Shown piece by piece: positions 34,236 to 45,242 of a DNA stretch of 64,000 nt (position 1 is the stretch's first letter; the number at the start of each line of letters is the position of its first letter). The translations under genes and the position numbers were made by a program. Under the pieces are notes generated by a model. The model saw only the letters and a program-made list of their open reading frames with translations, did no database searches and had not been told where the DNA came from. This stretch comes from Eucommia ulmoides (lineage: Eukaryota; Streptophyta; Magnoliopsida; Garryales; Eucommiaceae), in contig CM028327.1 in NCBI GenBank assembly GCA_016647705.1, positions 10,301,726-10,365,725 of the forward strand, read 5' to 3'.

Positions 34236-34471
34236 GAAAGTCCTGCGAGATGTGGATATATGTTGTTACCTGTCAGACAACTTCTGCAAGGTGGATATAT
34301 TATTACCTGTCAGACAAATTATGCATGGTGGATATATTATTACCTGTCAGGCAAGTCATACATGGTGGATATATTATATATGCTATATCTCTATTGTTAC
34401 CTGTCAGGCAAGTCCTGCAGGGTGGATATATTATATATGTTGTTACCTGTCAGACAAATTCTACAAGGTGG

Positions 34472-34535
<64 letters not shown>

Positions 34536-34565
34536 TGTTACCTGTCAGGCAAGTCTTATAGGGTG
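34236..34565 (+). repeat. Tandem array of GTTACCTGTCAGGCAAGTCC units in E
   Basis: About seven copies of a 36-50 bp unit (TTACCTGTCAG.CAA.T..TGCA.GGTGGATAT). An (AT)n tract (34475-34528) has expanded within one unit. Counterpart of the array in LTR G. Confidence 0.85.
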
Positions 34566-35380
34566 AATATGATAACTTTCGATTGTGAGGTAAAACGATC
34601 CTATGGCTGACAAGAAAGTATGTTATTTTATTATAAATGAGTGAGTTGACCAGTTAATTTAAATTCGGTTGTTCTGTTGCGGTGATATATTTGTTGAGAT
34701 TTGGATATTGCCCAGTGTGGTTATATTTTATTGGAAAATGAATTTTGATAAAAATACTTGATTTTAAAATATTTTTGTATTATGAAGACAGTACACCGAA
34801 AAAATAATTCAGATAGATATTGGTCCACTAGTAATGTTAGGTAAGATCAATATGTGGTACGACTGTTACGAGTATTGGAATTCTTTTTATTTTTTTTATT
34901 TTTTGTGTGTGTTCGTTAAATAATTAGAATATAAGTAATTCAATTTTATCCTGATTTTGATGTGAGGTTCTCTGCATAATTTTTATATCTAATTACAATA
35001 TTTTTATACATGCATATGAGTATTGAATTCATTTTGATATATGTTCATATAACAGAACAATTTAGTATCATTAGGTATAATGTTTTGGTAGGAAATTATG
35101 TCATGCAATTTAGAGAATTAAATGATATTTTTTTTTCAATTAAACGATATTTTTTTTTTCCATTTATGAATAAAAAATTGGTTGTCTACTTCTATCGGAA
35201 GTCTGTGATGATATTTTTGCGAACTTATAAAAAGTTAAATTGGAATTCATTGTTATTATTTTTTTAATCAGAGTGTGCAGCGGAAGGATTTAGAAATATA
35301 AGATTTTATAATATAATTAATAAAGACCCTGCGATTTTGAACTATTCCTATAAACGAAATTTCGAGGACGAAATTTATTT

Positions 35381-35393
35381 AAGGGGAGTAGAT
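35381..35393 (+). other. Polypurine tract of element E
   Basis: AAGGGGAGTAGAT abuts the right LTR start TGTAACACCCC and follows the conserved CGAGGACGAAATTT block. Confidence 0.7.
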
Positions 35394-36543
35394 TGTAACA
35401 CCCCGAAAAAAAAATTGTATTTTGAAAATATTATTTTATATAAGTATAATATTTTTGGGTTTGTTTTGTAAAATTATTGTATAAATAATATTTGATAATT
35501 TTTTGGGTTAAATATTAATTTTAAATTGGCTTTCAAAAGGTTTGGGACGATTGTGTTATCAAAAATATACTTTTAAGAGTTTTGAAATATAATTAATATT
35601 TTCTTTATTTTTTAAAGGGTTCTGCGTAAATAAATAAATAATATAAAAAATAATATGTGTTGTCTTCGTATAATGAAGACAACACAAATTATCAAACTTA
35701 TATACATGCAAATTGGAAACACGTGTTAACATGTTATTTATATAATAATAACAATAATAATCAAACAAGTTACAGGATGTATATATGAATTTTATATATT
35801 TTAGAGGGATACGAATTTTATATATAGGTAATCATATGGTAATAAAATTGGTGGCTTAAAGATTAAAATGTTTTTAGTGAGAAAACAATTCCGGTTCGGA
35901 TTTCGGTTTCGGATTTCTGGTAGAATTTTCAACTCTTTTAATATATGTAATTAATTTTCATATTGTGTGATTTATGTTATTATTATTGTTGAATTTAACT
36001 GTTAAATTTTATGAAATAATTATGATTATGTGAAAATTATATGGGAATCATGTCAATGAGTTTTATTGGTTGTATTGATTAAATGCACTTATTAGAGGGG
36101 TTAGAGTTCTATTGAGCGTTGACTCACAACCCCACAGTTTTAATTACAGGGCCTGCGAAAGGGAAACGGAAATAGAAATTTTAGTTGAATTTCTATTTAA
36201 ATTCAATTAATTATTCCACATATGGTACTGGCCCGATTTCGTATGTGCATATTTTGGGTGATATCGTAAACTATGTGAGTATATATATTACTCACAATAG
36301 TAGTATATATTTCTCAGGAATGAGGATATCCTGAATGTAGTAATATATATTTTCCAAGAATAAGGATATCCTGAATGTAACTAACTTATAATTGGGACAT
36401 TATATATTAGTAATCAAAATTATACCTAAAAGCATATAATGATATAATAATATATAATTTACTTATATTGTGATACCATTCATATACCTGAATGTTCTGC
36501 ATACTCTAATTACATATATGGTATTAGGATATCAATGGTATTA

Positions 36544-37884
36544 GGTGGCGTTTGGTACGCGGGATTCAAGGTGGGATTAAAATGACCATTGGAATGGTAA
36601 TTCCATTCCTATGTTTGATTGGTGGGATTGATTTTCATTCCCATTCCCAAGTAATGACTAATCTCACAATTTTTTAGATTAGTCAATCCCAAATGAAATA
36701 AGGTATTAGGTAATCTCAGGATTACCTAATTTCAAATGAAATGAAGTATTAGGTAAAAAGAATGACCTATACTTGTGTTTTCGTATTTTTCATAATAGGA
36801 AATAAAATTCTCGAAACAAAAACAGAAATATGGTGGTGTTACTTTTATATTTTTGTTCCTAGAAAACATGGAACGAAAACCAAAATATGGAAACGAAATC
36901 TAGGAACAAAAATAAAAACAAAAATCTGGGAACAAAAGCAGAAATCTGGGAACAAAACATAAATAGAAATATGGGAACAAAAACAAAAACAGAAATATGG
37001 GAACAAAAACAGAAATCGGGAACAAAAACAGAAATATGAGAACAAAAACAAAAAATAGAAATATGGGAACAAAATCTGAGAACAAAAACAAAAACAGAAA
37101 TTTGGGAACAAAAATAGAAATTGGGAACAAAAACAGAAATATGAGAACAAAAACAAAAATAGAAAATATGGGAACAAAAACAAAAACAGAAATCTGGAAA
37201 CAATACAAAAACAGAAATATGGGAACAAAACAAAACCAGAAATATGGGAACAAAAATTGAAATCTGGGAACAAAACAGAAACAAAAATATGGGAATAAAA
37301 ACAAAAACAGAAATCTGGGAACAAAAACAGAAATTGGGAAGAAAAACAGAAATATGAGAACAAAAATAAAAATCTGGGAACAAAACAAAAACAGAAATCT
37401 GGGAACAAAACTAAAATAGAAATCTGGGAACAAAAATAGAAATATGTTCCCAGATTTCGATTTTTGTTTTTGTTCCCAGATTTCTGGTTTTGTTCCCATA
37501 TTTCTGTTTTTGTTCCCAAATTTTTGTTTTTGTTCTCATATTTCTGTTTTTCTTCCCGATTTCTGTTTTTGTTGCCAGATTTTGGTTTTTGTTTTTGTTC
37601 CTATATTTCTGTTTTTGTTCCCAGATTTCTGCTTTTGTTCCCAGATTTCTATTTTTGTTTTTGTTCCCAGATTTTGTTCCCATATTTCTGTTTTTATCGG
37701 TCATTCTAATATTACGTTTAATGTATTTTGTAACCAAATGTAGGAATGGTAATGACTATTCCAATACTATGTTTAATCCCGTTTGTCATCAAACATAGGA
37801 ATGACAATAGCCCATTCCATTCTACTGCCACATTCATTCCAATACCACACTCATTCTATCTATTCCAGCGTACCAAATGTAGCG
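36544..37884. mobile_element. Tourist/Harbinger-like element with large inverted tandem array
   Basis: TTA flanks on both sides (36541-36543 and 37885-37887). The uninterrupted left LTR of E confirms the insertion site (GACATTAGTG at 30955). The ends GGTGGCGTTTGGTACGC and the complement of GCGTACCAAATGTAGCG are imperfect TIRs. Subterminal parts carry GGAATGGTAATTCC-type motifs usual for Tourist MITEs. The centre is a two-armed array of GGGAACAAAAACAGAAATCT-like units. No transposase. Confidence 0.8.
36863..37695. repeat. Inverted tandem array of about 20-26 bp units
   Basis: About 27 units of GGGAACAAAAACAGAAATCT type run to about 37443. There the orientation flips, and about 12 units of the complement (TTCCCAGATTTCTGTTTTTG) run to 37695. 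Units vary by insertion of ACAAAA and by TCT/TAT. Every frame on both strands is long and open for compositional reasons only. Confidence 0.9.
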
Positions 37885-38209
37885 TTAGTGCATATAATAT
37901 GAATGGGTTAATCCGGCCCCATAGCAAATTAGTGTACATTAGTGAATTATATTATGGGATTTCGGATATAATATATTATATTATATTAGTGATAATATAT
38001 TAGTGAATCATAATATAATAGTTAATCAGGTGGTGCCATTAGTTGAATTCTTATTTAAAATTGTAATAATTATATTTATTATTCATCGTTGCAAAATCGT
38101 TTCGATAAATTGATAAATTATAAATTCGATAATCATAATTATCACCGTTGTTCTAAAATTTATCTGATTTTATAAAATGAAAATCCGGTCAATTGGTTTT
38201 TGTGTTAAT

Positions 38210-41200
38210 TGTAAGACCCTAACTTTTGCATACATATAATATTAGCTGCCTTCTAGAACATTTAAAAAATAACAGGATAGATTGTGTCATTTATGATTTA
38301 ATTTAAAATTTTAGGGGTTAATTCGCAATTTTAAGAATATTAATTTTAGATTTTGGGTTTAGTTAATAACTTAAAGAAAATTGAAGGAAATTAGTGTAAT
38401 TTAAATAATTTTTTTAATCCTTCTCCTTTCCATGAAGGAAAACGATGTATATACATACACATATTAAAAATCAAATAAAAGAGGGAGAGACACGTGTTTG
38501 GATTAGTGTACATAAATCACCATTTAAAAAGAAGAAAACAAAGAGAGAGAAGTGGTCGGCAGTGGGTTTCGGTCGTCGGCGACGGCGTGCAATCCGGAGT
38601 GTGTGTATATGTGTGTGATCGTCACTGTTTCGGTGCCAACTGAGTGTGCTGTGTGTGTGATTAGTCCTGCGGGTATGTGTGTGTGTTCTGTTATGAGCGA
38701 TCGTGTGGGTGTGTGCTGCTCTGTATGTGTGTGTATGGTTTAAATGAGGTTGCGCGGGTGTGTGTTCTGTTCAGTTCGACAGCATTGTGGGTGTGTGCGT
38801 GTTCAGTCCAGTTCGTCGGCGGTGGGTGCAAACGGTCGATTGGTGATCGTTCGGTCGGTCAAGGAGTGCAGTTTGGCGGTGGTATGGGATGGTGTGATCT
38901 GACGAGCGTCTGTGTGTGCGGGTGGTCGGCCAACTGTGACAGACGTGGGTTGTATGAGTGTGTGATCAGTGAGTGTGGTCAGCGGCGACGAGACATTAAA
39001 ACAGAAGCAGAAAAGAAAAAGAAAGAAGAGAAAAAAAAAAGGGGAAAAAGGAAAAGAAAAAAATAAAATAAAATACACAAATAACCCAAATAAAAATAAA
39101 AAACCCATCTCGCGGCCGGCGGAAGATTCGGAGCAGGTAGAATTGCAAACTTTCTTAATATATGTATTTAATTGTCTCACTGTGTGATTATGGAATTATC
39201 TGGTAACTTTTTGTTCCGGTTTTTCATTGTGGGATTTACGATAAATTATTGTGAAATTTTACCTGTTAAATTATATAATAATAATTTGGACTATGTGAAA
39301 ATTATGTGAAAAACATGCTAATGCGTTTTATGTGTTGTATTAATTAAATGCATATATTAGAGGGGTTGGAGTTCTACTGAGCGTTAACTCACAACCCTAC
39401 AGTTTTGATTTGCAGGGCCGGTGGGGACAAAACGACAAAGAGAATTTTATTTGAATTTCAATTTGTAAAATTTTTGTTTATTATGTACCGTTGTAATCGG
39501 AGGAATCGATTATTATAATTATCACAGTCGTTTGTAAAATCTCTCAATTTTGAAATATTGAATATTCAGATTTAAATTATAAATTCGATAACTATAAATT
39601 TTGCCGCCGCATTGTAAATTAAAAGATTTTTATAAAATAAATTATTAATTTTTTGTCACCTTTGTATGTTAAATTTGCGGATTTACTCGGAATAGTTTGA
39701 TTGGTTATTAATATGATTGAGAATAAATTATGGAAGATTTCATTATTTGGTTCTTATAAGAGAGTGTATTGAGAAAATGATTCTCCAAATGCCTACATTA
39801 AGTTTTTGGTCCTCGTGACCTTCTTAGAATTTAGTCCCTGCTCATTACCCCTTAATTGTGCTATATTTACAATTTATATCATTCTGTTAAAAAATGTGAG
39901 TGTTCACTTTTTTTAAACCCACCAAATTATCAAAATCATCCCACGCGATTCACGGTTGATAGAAAATTAAAGAAAAATACACCAAATTAATTTTAAAAAA
40001 ATTCTCTTTCCAACGATATGAATTTCAATTTTTTTTTATAACTTTTTACTGATTTGTGAATGTTCATATTTTTTGAAAAATTAATCTACGATTTGTTTTT
40101 CCCAACGACATGAATGTTCACATTGCCTTTTTTTTTTTGTTGTATTTATAATTTATGTCATTCTGTTAAAAAATATGAGTGTTCATTTTTTCAAAAATCA
40201 CCAATTTTTTTGGGTAATGTTTTGCTGGTTTGTGAATGTTCATATTTTTAAAAAAATTAATCTACAAAAAATTATTTTTCCAACGACATGAACATTCACA
40301 TTTTTTTTAATATTTAATACATATTTATACTAATTGTATTGCTGTGAATGCTCATACTTTCAACAAAACATATCAAATATATATATTCACCAAAACACTA
40401 AAATGCAATAATATGAACATTCACCAAAATACACTGATATGAATATTCAAACTGAAAAAATAAAACAATGAACATTGACGAACACAAACCGATCAAACAA
40501 AAAAACAAAACGTAACCACATGAATATTCACAAACAAGGAACATTCAACAAAAACACAAAACCTAACCACATGAATATTCACAAACAATGAAATCCTCAT
40601 TTGAATCCAAATCCTTCCAATTCGCTCAATCTTGGAAAAACAACAATTGAAACGCTTGAATACACCTTCGCTCTATCCCAAAAAAATTTCCCAATTTGAT
40701 TTGCTCAATTAGTGGAATCAAGAATAAAATTCCGTTGATTGAGTATCGTTGCTTCCTCAATTCATCTTACCGTCGCAGATCCAGTGACTTTCCTTTCATC
40801 TTACTGTCACAGAGCTAGATCTGAAGTCAACCTCAGATCCATCTGCCCATCGTCGTCGCCGCTCAATCCATCTGAAATCCATCCAGTCGCCGTCGTCGCT
40901 GCTCAATCCAACCAGATTTGAAGTCGTCACTGCTCAGTCTAGCTAGATCCTTCCGCCTGCCTTCATTGCGGCTCATTCCAGCATGGTTGGATCTCAGTCT
41001 ACTTTGAAAAAAAGATTTTTTCTATCAATCGTCGTCTTCCCTGGTCAGGAGCGGTGGAGGTTAGCGGCAATCGTTTGGCAGCAGCGGTCATTCGGCTATG
41101 AAGATCGACGATTGAGAGAGAGGGGTTCGGTGGCGGCGGTCGTTCGGCGATGAAGATCGGCGATTGAGAAAGAGAGGTTGTGGGAGACGACCTGTGCAAT

Positions 41201-41578
41201 CTCATTATTTTTAGAAATTTAGGGTTATATATATATATATAAGGGTATAATTCTCCATTTTTTTTTTTTTTTAATTTTGAAAAGGATTTTTTTATAAGAA
41301 TGTTTTTCAAAAGGATTAAAAAATATTTTTTTTTTCAAAAAAAGAATTAGTGAGGAAAAAGAAAGTTAAAAATGGTCCAAACAATGAAAAATCCATAAAT
41401 TATTGTGTCAGGGGTTATTTAAATATTAGTCACTTGTTACCATACAAATATTTTTAGGAGATCTATATAAATGAATTAATCAATAATAATAATAATTTAT
41501 TTATAAATGGTGAAATATTTGGATAGATTTCTCTATAGGAGAAACCGTATGACGGCCCTGAGAAACCGGGTCGTTACA
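38210..41578 (+). repeat. Left LTR of element D
   Basis: Starts TGTAAGACCCTAACTT and ends ACCGGGTCGTTACA. Contains a TGTGTG-rich block (38595-38960), an A/G-rich block (39000-39075), the GAGGGGTTGGAGTTCTACTG block shared with LTR E, and the DNA transposon at 39731-41394. Confidence 0.85.
39731..41394. mobile_element. DNA transposon (1664 bp) with 8-bp target duplication in left LTR of D
   Basis: Perfect ATAAATTA duplication (39723-39730 and 41395-41402); the right LTR of D has the empty site (ATAAATTATTG at 55234). The ends GGAAGATTTCATTATTTGG and the complement of CCAAACAATGAAAAATCC are imperfect TIRs. An 8-bp duplication fits hAT. The left half is rich in TGAATGTTCA/TGAACATTCA motifs; 40730-41180 is GC-richer, resembling captured host DNA. 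No transposase recognised. Confidence 0.75.
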
Positions 41579-41701
41579 GGTGATATCAGAGCGGGTTTGC
41601 GACGCCCTGAAACTGGGTTATGAAACCCATTATTCATAATAAATTGTTTAATATGTAAAAATAATAATTTTAATATAAACCGTAAAATAAAAGTGAAAGT
41701 G

Positions 41702-41727
41702 AAAAAAAAAAAAAAAAAAAAAAAAAA
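41702..41727. repeat. Poly(A) tract
   Basis: About 26 A residues after the primer site of D, followed by A/G-rich DNA. Confidence 0.9.
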
Positions 41728-42639
41728 GAGAGAAAAGAAAAAAAAAAGACAAAACGGGTCACGTTTGGTTAATGTTACTGATTCAATTCCCTTTTACATT
41801 TTGGGAAATTACATTTTTAGCCCTTAAATTTTAATTATGTTTGGGTGTCCATGTGGCCCTTTTGGTTAGTGAAATTGCACATTTTGATTCCTACAGTTTC
41901 AATTTAAATTTAAATTTATTAATATCTTAGGTGGCATTTGATTTATATTTTAGTTAATTAAATTGCGCAGGTTGATCCCTATAGTTTCAATTTGATCATA
42001 TTAAATTATTAGTATTAAAATTGACTTGACAAATTGAGATTTGATATTAAGTTATCCTTTGTGATATTTGCAACAAACCGTTGATGTTGTAAAATTTATT
42101 CGATTAAGTAATAAAATTCTCGGAATTTTATAAATGAAATATTGGGCATTTTATTTAGTATTAATATGTGATAGTCGACACATTCCTAATATGTGGTGGT
42201 GGATAAAAATATTAATATCTGGTGATGAGGTTAATAATATATATATATATATATATATATGCATTGACGGTTCTGTTATGTTTTTCTGGTGGTTGGACAC
42301 TTTGCACCAATGTGTTATTACTATTATTTTACTTTGGTTCCTACCGTTTTAATTTGAACATATTAACATCTTAGATGGCGGTTGATTAATATAACTTATC
42401 AATATTAAGTTAAATAAGTCTGGGTGAGTGCCATGTTAGTCGTGGACCATAGGAATTGTCGCTCAATTGAAAATATTAATTTAAAAGTGTTTACTGTCTT
42501 CTATATAAATCGTGAAATTATATTTTCGTATTAAATTATGGAAAAAAAAGGGTGTTGGTGAAAATGGACCGTTTGACGATAATTAATGGATCAAGTAAAA
42601 TTTTAAAAATGGAAAATGATTTTATTATCCTACTATGCC

Positions 42640-43805
42640 ATAGTGTGATCCCATCAGGAGGGCATGTCTTGTGAGATGTTATTGGTCCTAACAGAAGGGC
42701 ATGTCATGTATAGTAATTTAAATGTGTTTACTGTCTTCTATATAAATCGTGAAATTATATTTTCGTATTAAATTATGAAAAAAAGGGTGTTGGTGAAAAT
42801 AGACCGTTTGACGATGATTAATGGATCAAGTAAAATTTTAAAAATGAAAAATAATTTTATTATCCTACTATACCATAGTGTGATCTCATCAAGAGGGCAT
42901 GTTCTGCGAGATATTGTTGGTCCTAACAAGAGGGCATGTCCCTCCTGTAGGACGATATATTATGACCTGTCAGGAGGGCAAGTCCTACAAGTGATTGATT
43001 ATGTTATTGATATTCTGACCTATTAGGACGGTAAGTTCTACAGGTGATTGATTATGTTGTTGATATATGTTGACCTGTCAGAAGTGCAAATCCTGTAGAT
43101 GGCTGCCTCTACCATTGGGGCTATTTAATGACCCTGACACTGTAGGTCACTTTACATGACACAGTTGTACAGGTTACGGTATTGTTGTAACTCCCGATCA
43201 TGAGGTGAAATGATCCTATGGCTAGTAGAAAAATATGAATGCGGTATTTTATTATATATCAAAATGATTTGGTTGGTGAATTAAAATGCATTATTGTGAT
43301 AGTAGCAGTAGAGTTTTATTCCAGCTTGGTGTGTGAATATATTATAATATATTTTGAAAAGTGGTGTTTGATAAAAATACTTGATCTATAAAATCTTTTT
43401 ATATTATGAAAGCAGCATGTGCACTGTCTTCTATGTAAATTTACAAAATTATATTTTCATATAAATTGTGAAAAATGTGTTTGTTAAGAAGGATGATTTT
43501 ACGACTTATATGAATCAGGTAGGTTTTGACTGTGAAAAGTGATTTTTGTCCGACTATGCCATAGTTGTGATCTTGTCAGGAGGGCATGTTATGCGGGATA
43601 GTTTTGACCTGTTTGAAGGGCACGTCCTACATGTGGTTAATTATTATGACTTGTCAGGAGGACATCTCCTGCAGGTGGTTGATGATATTATGACTTGTCA
43701 AGAGAATTAGTCCTGCAGGTGGTTGATTATTATGACCTGTCAGGAGGGCATGTCCTGCAGGTGGTTTGATTGACCCGTCAAGAGTGCAAATCCTACGGGT
43801 GACAC
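42640..43805 (+). repeat. Dispersed tandem repeats of the GTCAGGAGGGCATGTCCTGC type in D
   Basis: More than ten copies of a unit of about 35-40 bp (TGACCTGTCAGGAGGGCA.GTCCTGCAGGTGGTTGAT), most regular at 43560-43800. Counterpart of the arrays in E and G. Confidence 0.8.
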
Positions 43806-44304
43806 AGTTGGACAGGTTATAATGCTGTCGTAACTCTCGATCGTGAGGTAAACGATCCTATAGCTAACAAAGAAGTATGTTATTTTATTTTATACACGTG
43901 AGTTAATTAGTCGACTTAAATCCGGTTTTATGTTGAAGATATTTTGTTGAGATTTTGACATTGACAGTGAGTTGGTTATACTTTGTTGAGATTTGGATAC
44001 TGCCTAGCGTGGCTATATTCTATTGGAAAGTGGACTTTGATAAAAACTTGATCCATAAAATGATTTGTGTATTATGAAGACAGTACACTGATAAAAATAA
44101 CTCAGCTATATATATATTGGTCCACTACTACCAATAGGAGGAGTCAGAGTGTGGGGTCATTGAGAGACTATTAAGAGTTAATGCAGAAAGAATAATTTGA
44201 ATTATTATTGAGTTTGATTGGTATTTTAGAAATTTTTAGGGCTTTGAGTAATATTTTATATACATGTTACAGCGACTATTGACTATTTGTGACATATAGG
44301 ATTT

Positions 44305-44605
44305 TTGTAGTTGAGACGTATTTATGTATTTCGATACATATTTATGCGTAGTAAGATATGTTCGAGGAGTCTTTATGTGGATTGAGACGTATTTATATGG
44401 TTGACATGTATTTGAGTGTTTTGAGACGTATTTAGGTGGTTGCGACGTATTTACATATTTCCAAATAGCTATATGATTTTGGATATATTTATGTGGTTCG
44501 GTGATATTTATGTGTTTGGAGGGATATTTATATGATTTTGACGTGTTTAGGTGTTTTGAGACGTATTTAGGTGCCTGAGAAATATTTATGTAGTTTTGAC
44601 GTATT
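44305..44605 (+). repeat. Short tandem repeats of the TTGAGACGTATTTATGTGGT type
   Basis: About thirteen imperfect copies of a 20-25 bp unit. Related positions in A (14775-14830) and C (48480-48720) have only two to five recognisable copies. Confidence 0.75.
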
Positions 44606-45206
44606 GCAAAAAAAATTATTATTTGAAGTTGGATTGTGGTAGTATTTATAAAACGTTTACGAGATTATTGAAATTTTGATGTAGATATTGGGATTGATGA
44701 TTTTTAGTCTTACGGGCCAGTCCACGTGGAATTTGAGTTATCTGTTACTTATGAGGTTGGTTGCGAACATGTTGGTTTAAATGTTGGATGGAATGGATAA
44801 ATGCTGGTCATGGGATATGGCAGTGGACTTAAAAAGTCATGCCAAGTGAATAAATTATTGAGGTCGTAGCCCTATTGGAAATGAGATTGACCCAATCTAG
44901 TGAGACTACCGTGATGTGTTAAAATTATATTGTTATTTATTGTGATTTTTATCAGAGTAGCGTAGCGGAAACATTTAAGAACATAAGATTCTTTGACAGT
45001 TGATTGTCTGTGTTAGGTGTTACCTACCAAAGTACACCATGTTTGTCGATTATTGGATACAATGTGGGTCACTGCGAATAAAAATGTTGCGATGTATGGA
45101 AGTGACTTGACGGTTAAGAATCATGAGTGACTTGTGGTTATGGGACCCTATATAAAGAATAATTGTTCTAGAATCAAGTGTGAAGTACTATTGTTTTGAA
45201 TAAAAG

Positions 45207-45242
45207 TCAAGTGTGCTGTGTGTGTGATAAGTCCGGCAGGTG
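45207..45242 (+). repeat. Right LTR of element D, first fragment
   Basis: AAGTGTGCTGTGTGTGTGAT matches 38640-38660 of the left LTR. It is joined directly to internal sequence on its left (a deletion) and interrupted on its right by element C. Confidence 0.7.

Larger units (their letters stand above)
31317..35393 (+). other. Internal region of element E, non-coding
   Basis: Without solo LTR F it is about 2.6 kb. No gag or pol domain was recognised. From about 34210 it is collinear with the LTR 3' half of A/G: CATCAGGAGGGCA-type repeats, a GTGAGGTAAAACGATCCTATGGCT block (34576-34607), and a GAAGACAGTACACCG block (34785). Confidence 0.6.
35394..38209 (+). repeat. Right LTR of element E, first part (interrupted)
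   Basis: Starts TGTAACACCCCG. From 35628 it parallels the left LTR. It is interrupted by the Tourist-like element at 36544-37884 and again at 38210 by element D. Confidence 0.8.
41579..45206 (+). other. Internal region of element D, non-coding
   Basis: Starts with the primer site GGTGATATCAGAGCGG. A 238-bp tandem duplication lies at about 42489-42950 (both copies contain TTTACTGTCTTCTATATAAA). Then come GTCAGGAGGGCATGTCCTGC repeats, then 44097-45200 collinear with the 3' internal region of A (for example GACTTGTGGTTATGGGACCC). No gag or pol frame. Confidence 0.65.

Noticed and set aside
34203..34610. Overlapping plus-strand open frames of 103-135 codons with Tyr/Ile repeats
   Set aside because: They read through the CCTGTCAGGCAAGTCC array and an (AT)n tract; three frames are open at once.
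36845..37798. Long open frames on both strands (up to 224 codons) rich in Phe/Cys/Ser or Lys/Asn/Gly
   Set aside because: They are translations of the GGGAACAAAAACAGAAATCT array; all frames are open for compositional reasons and no domain is present.
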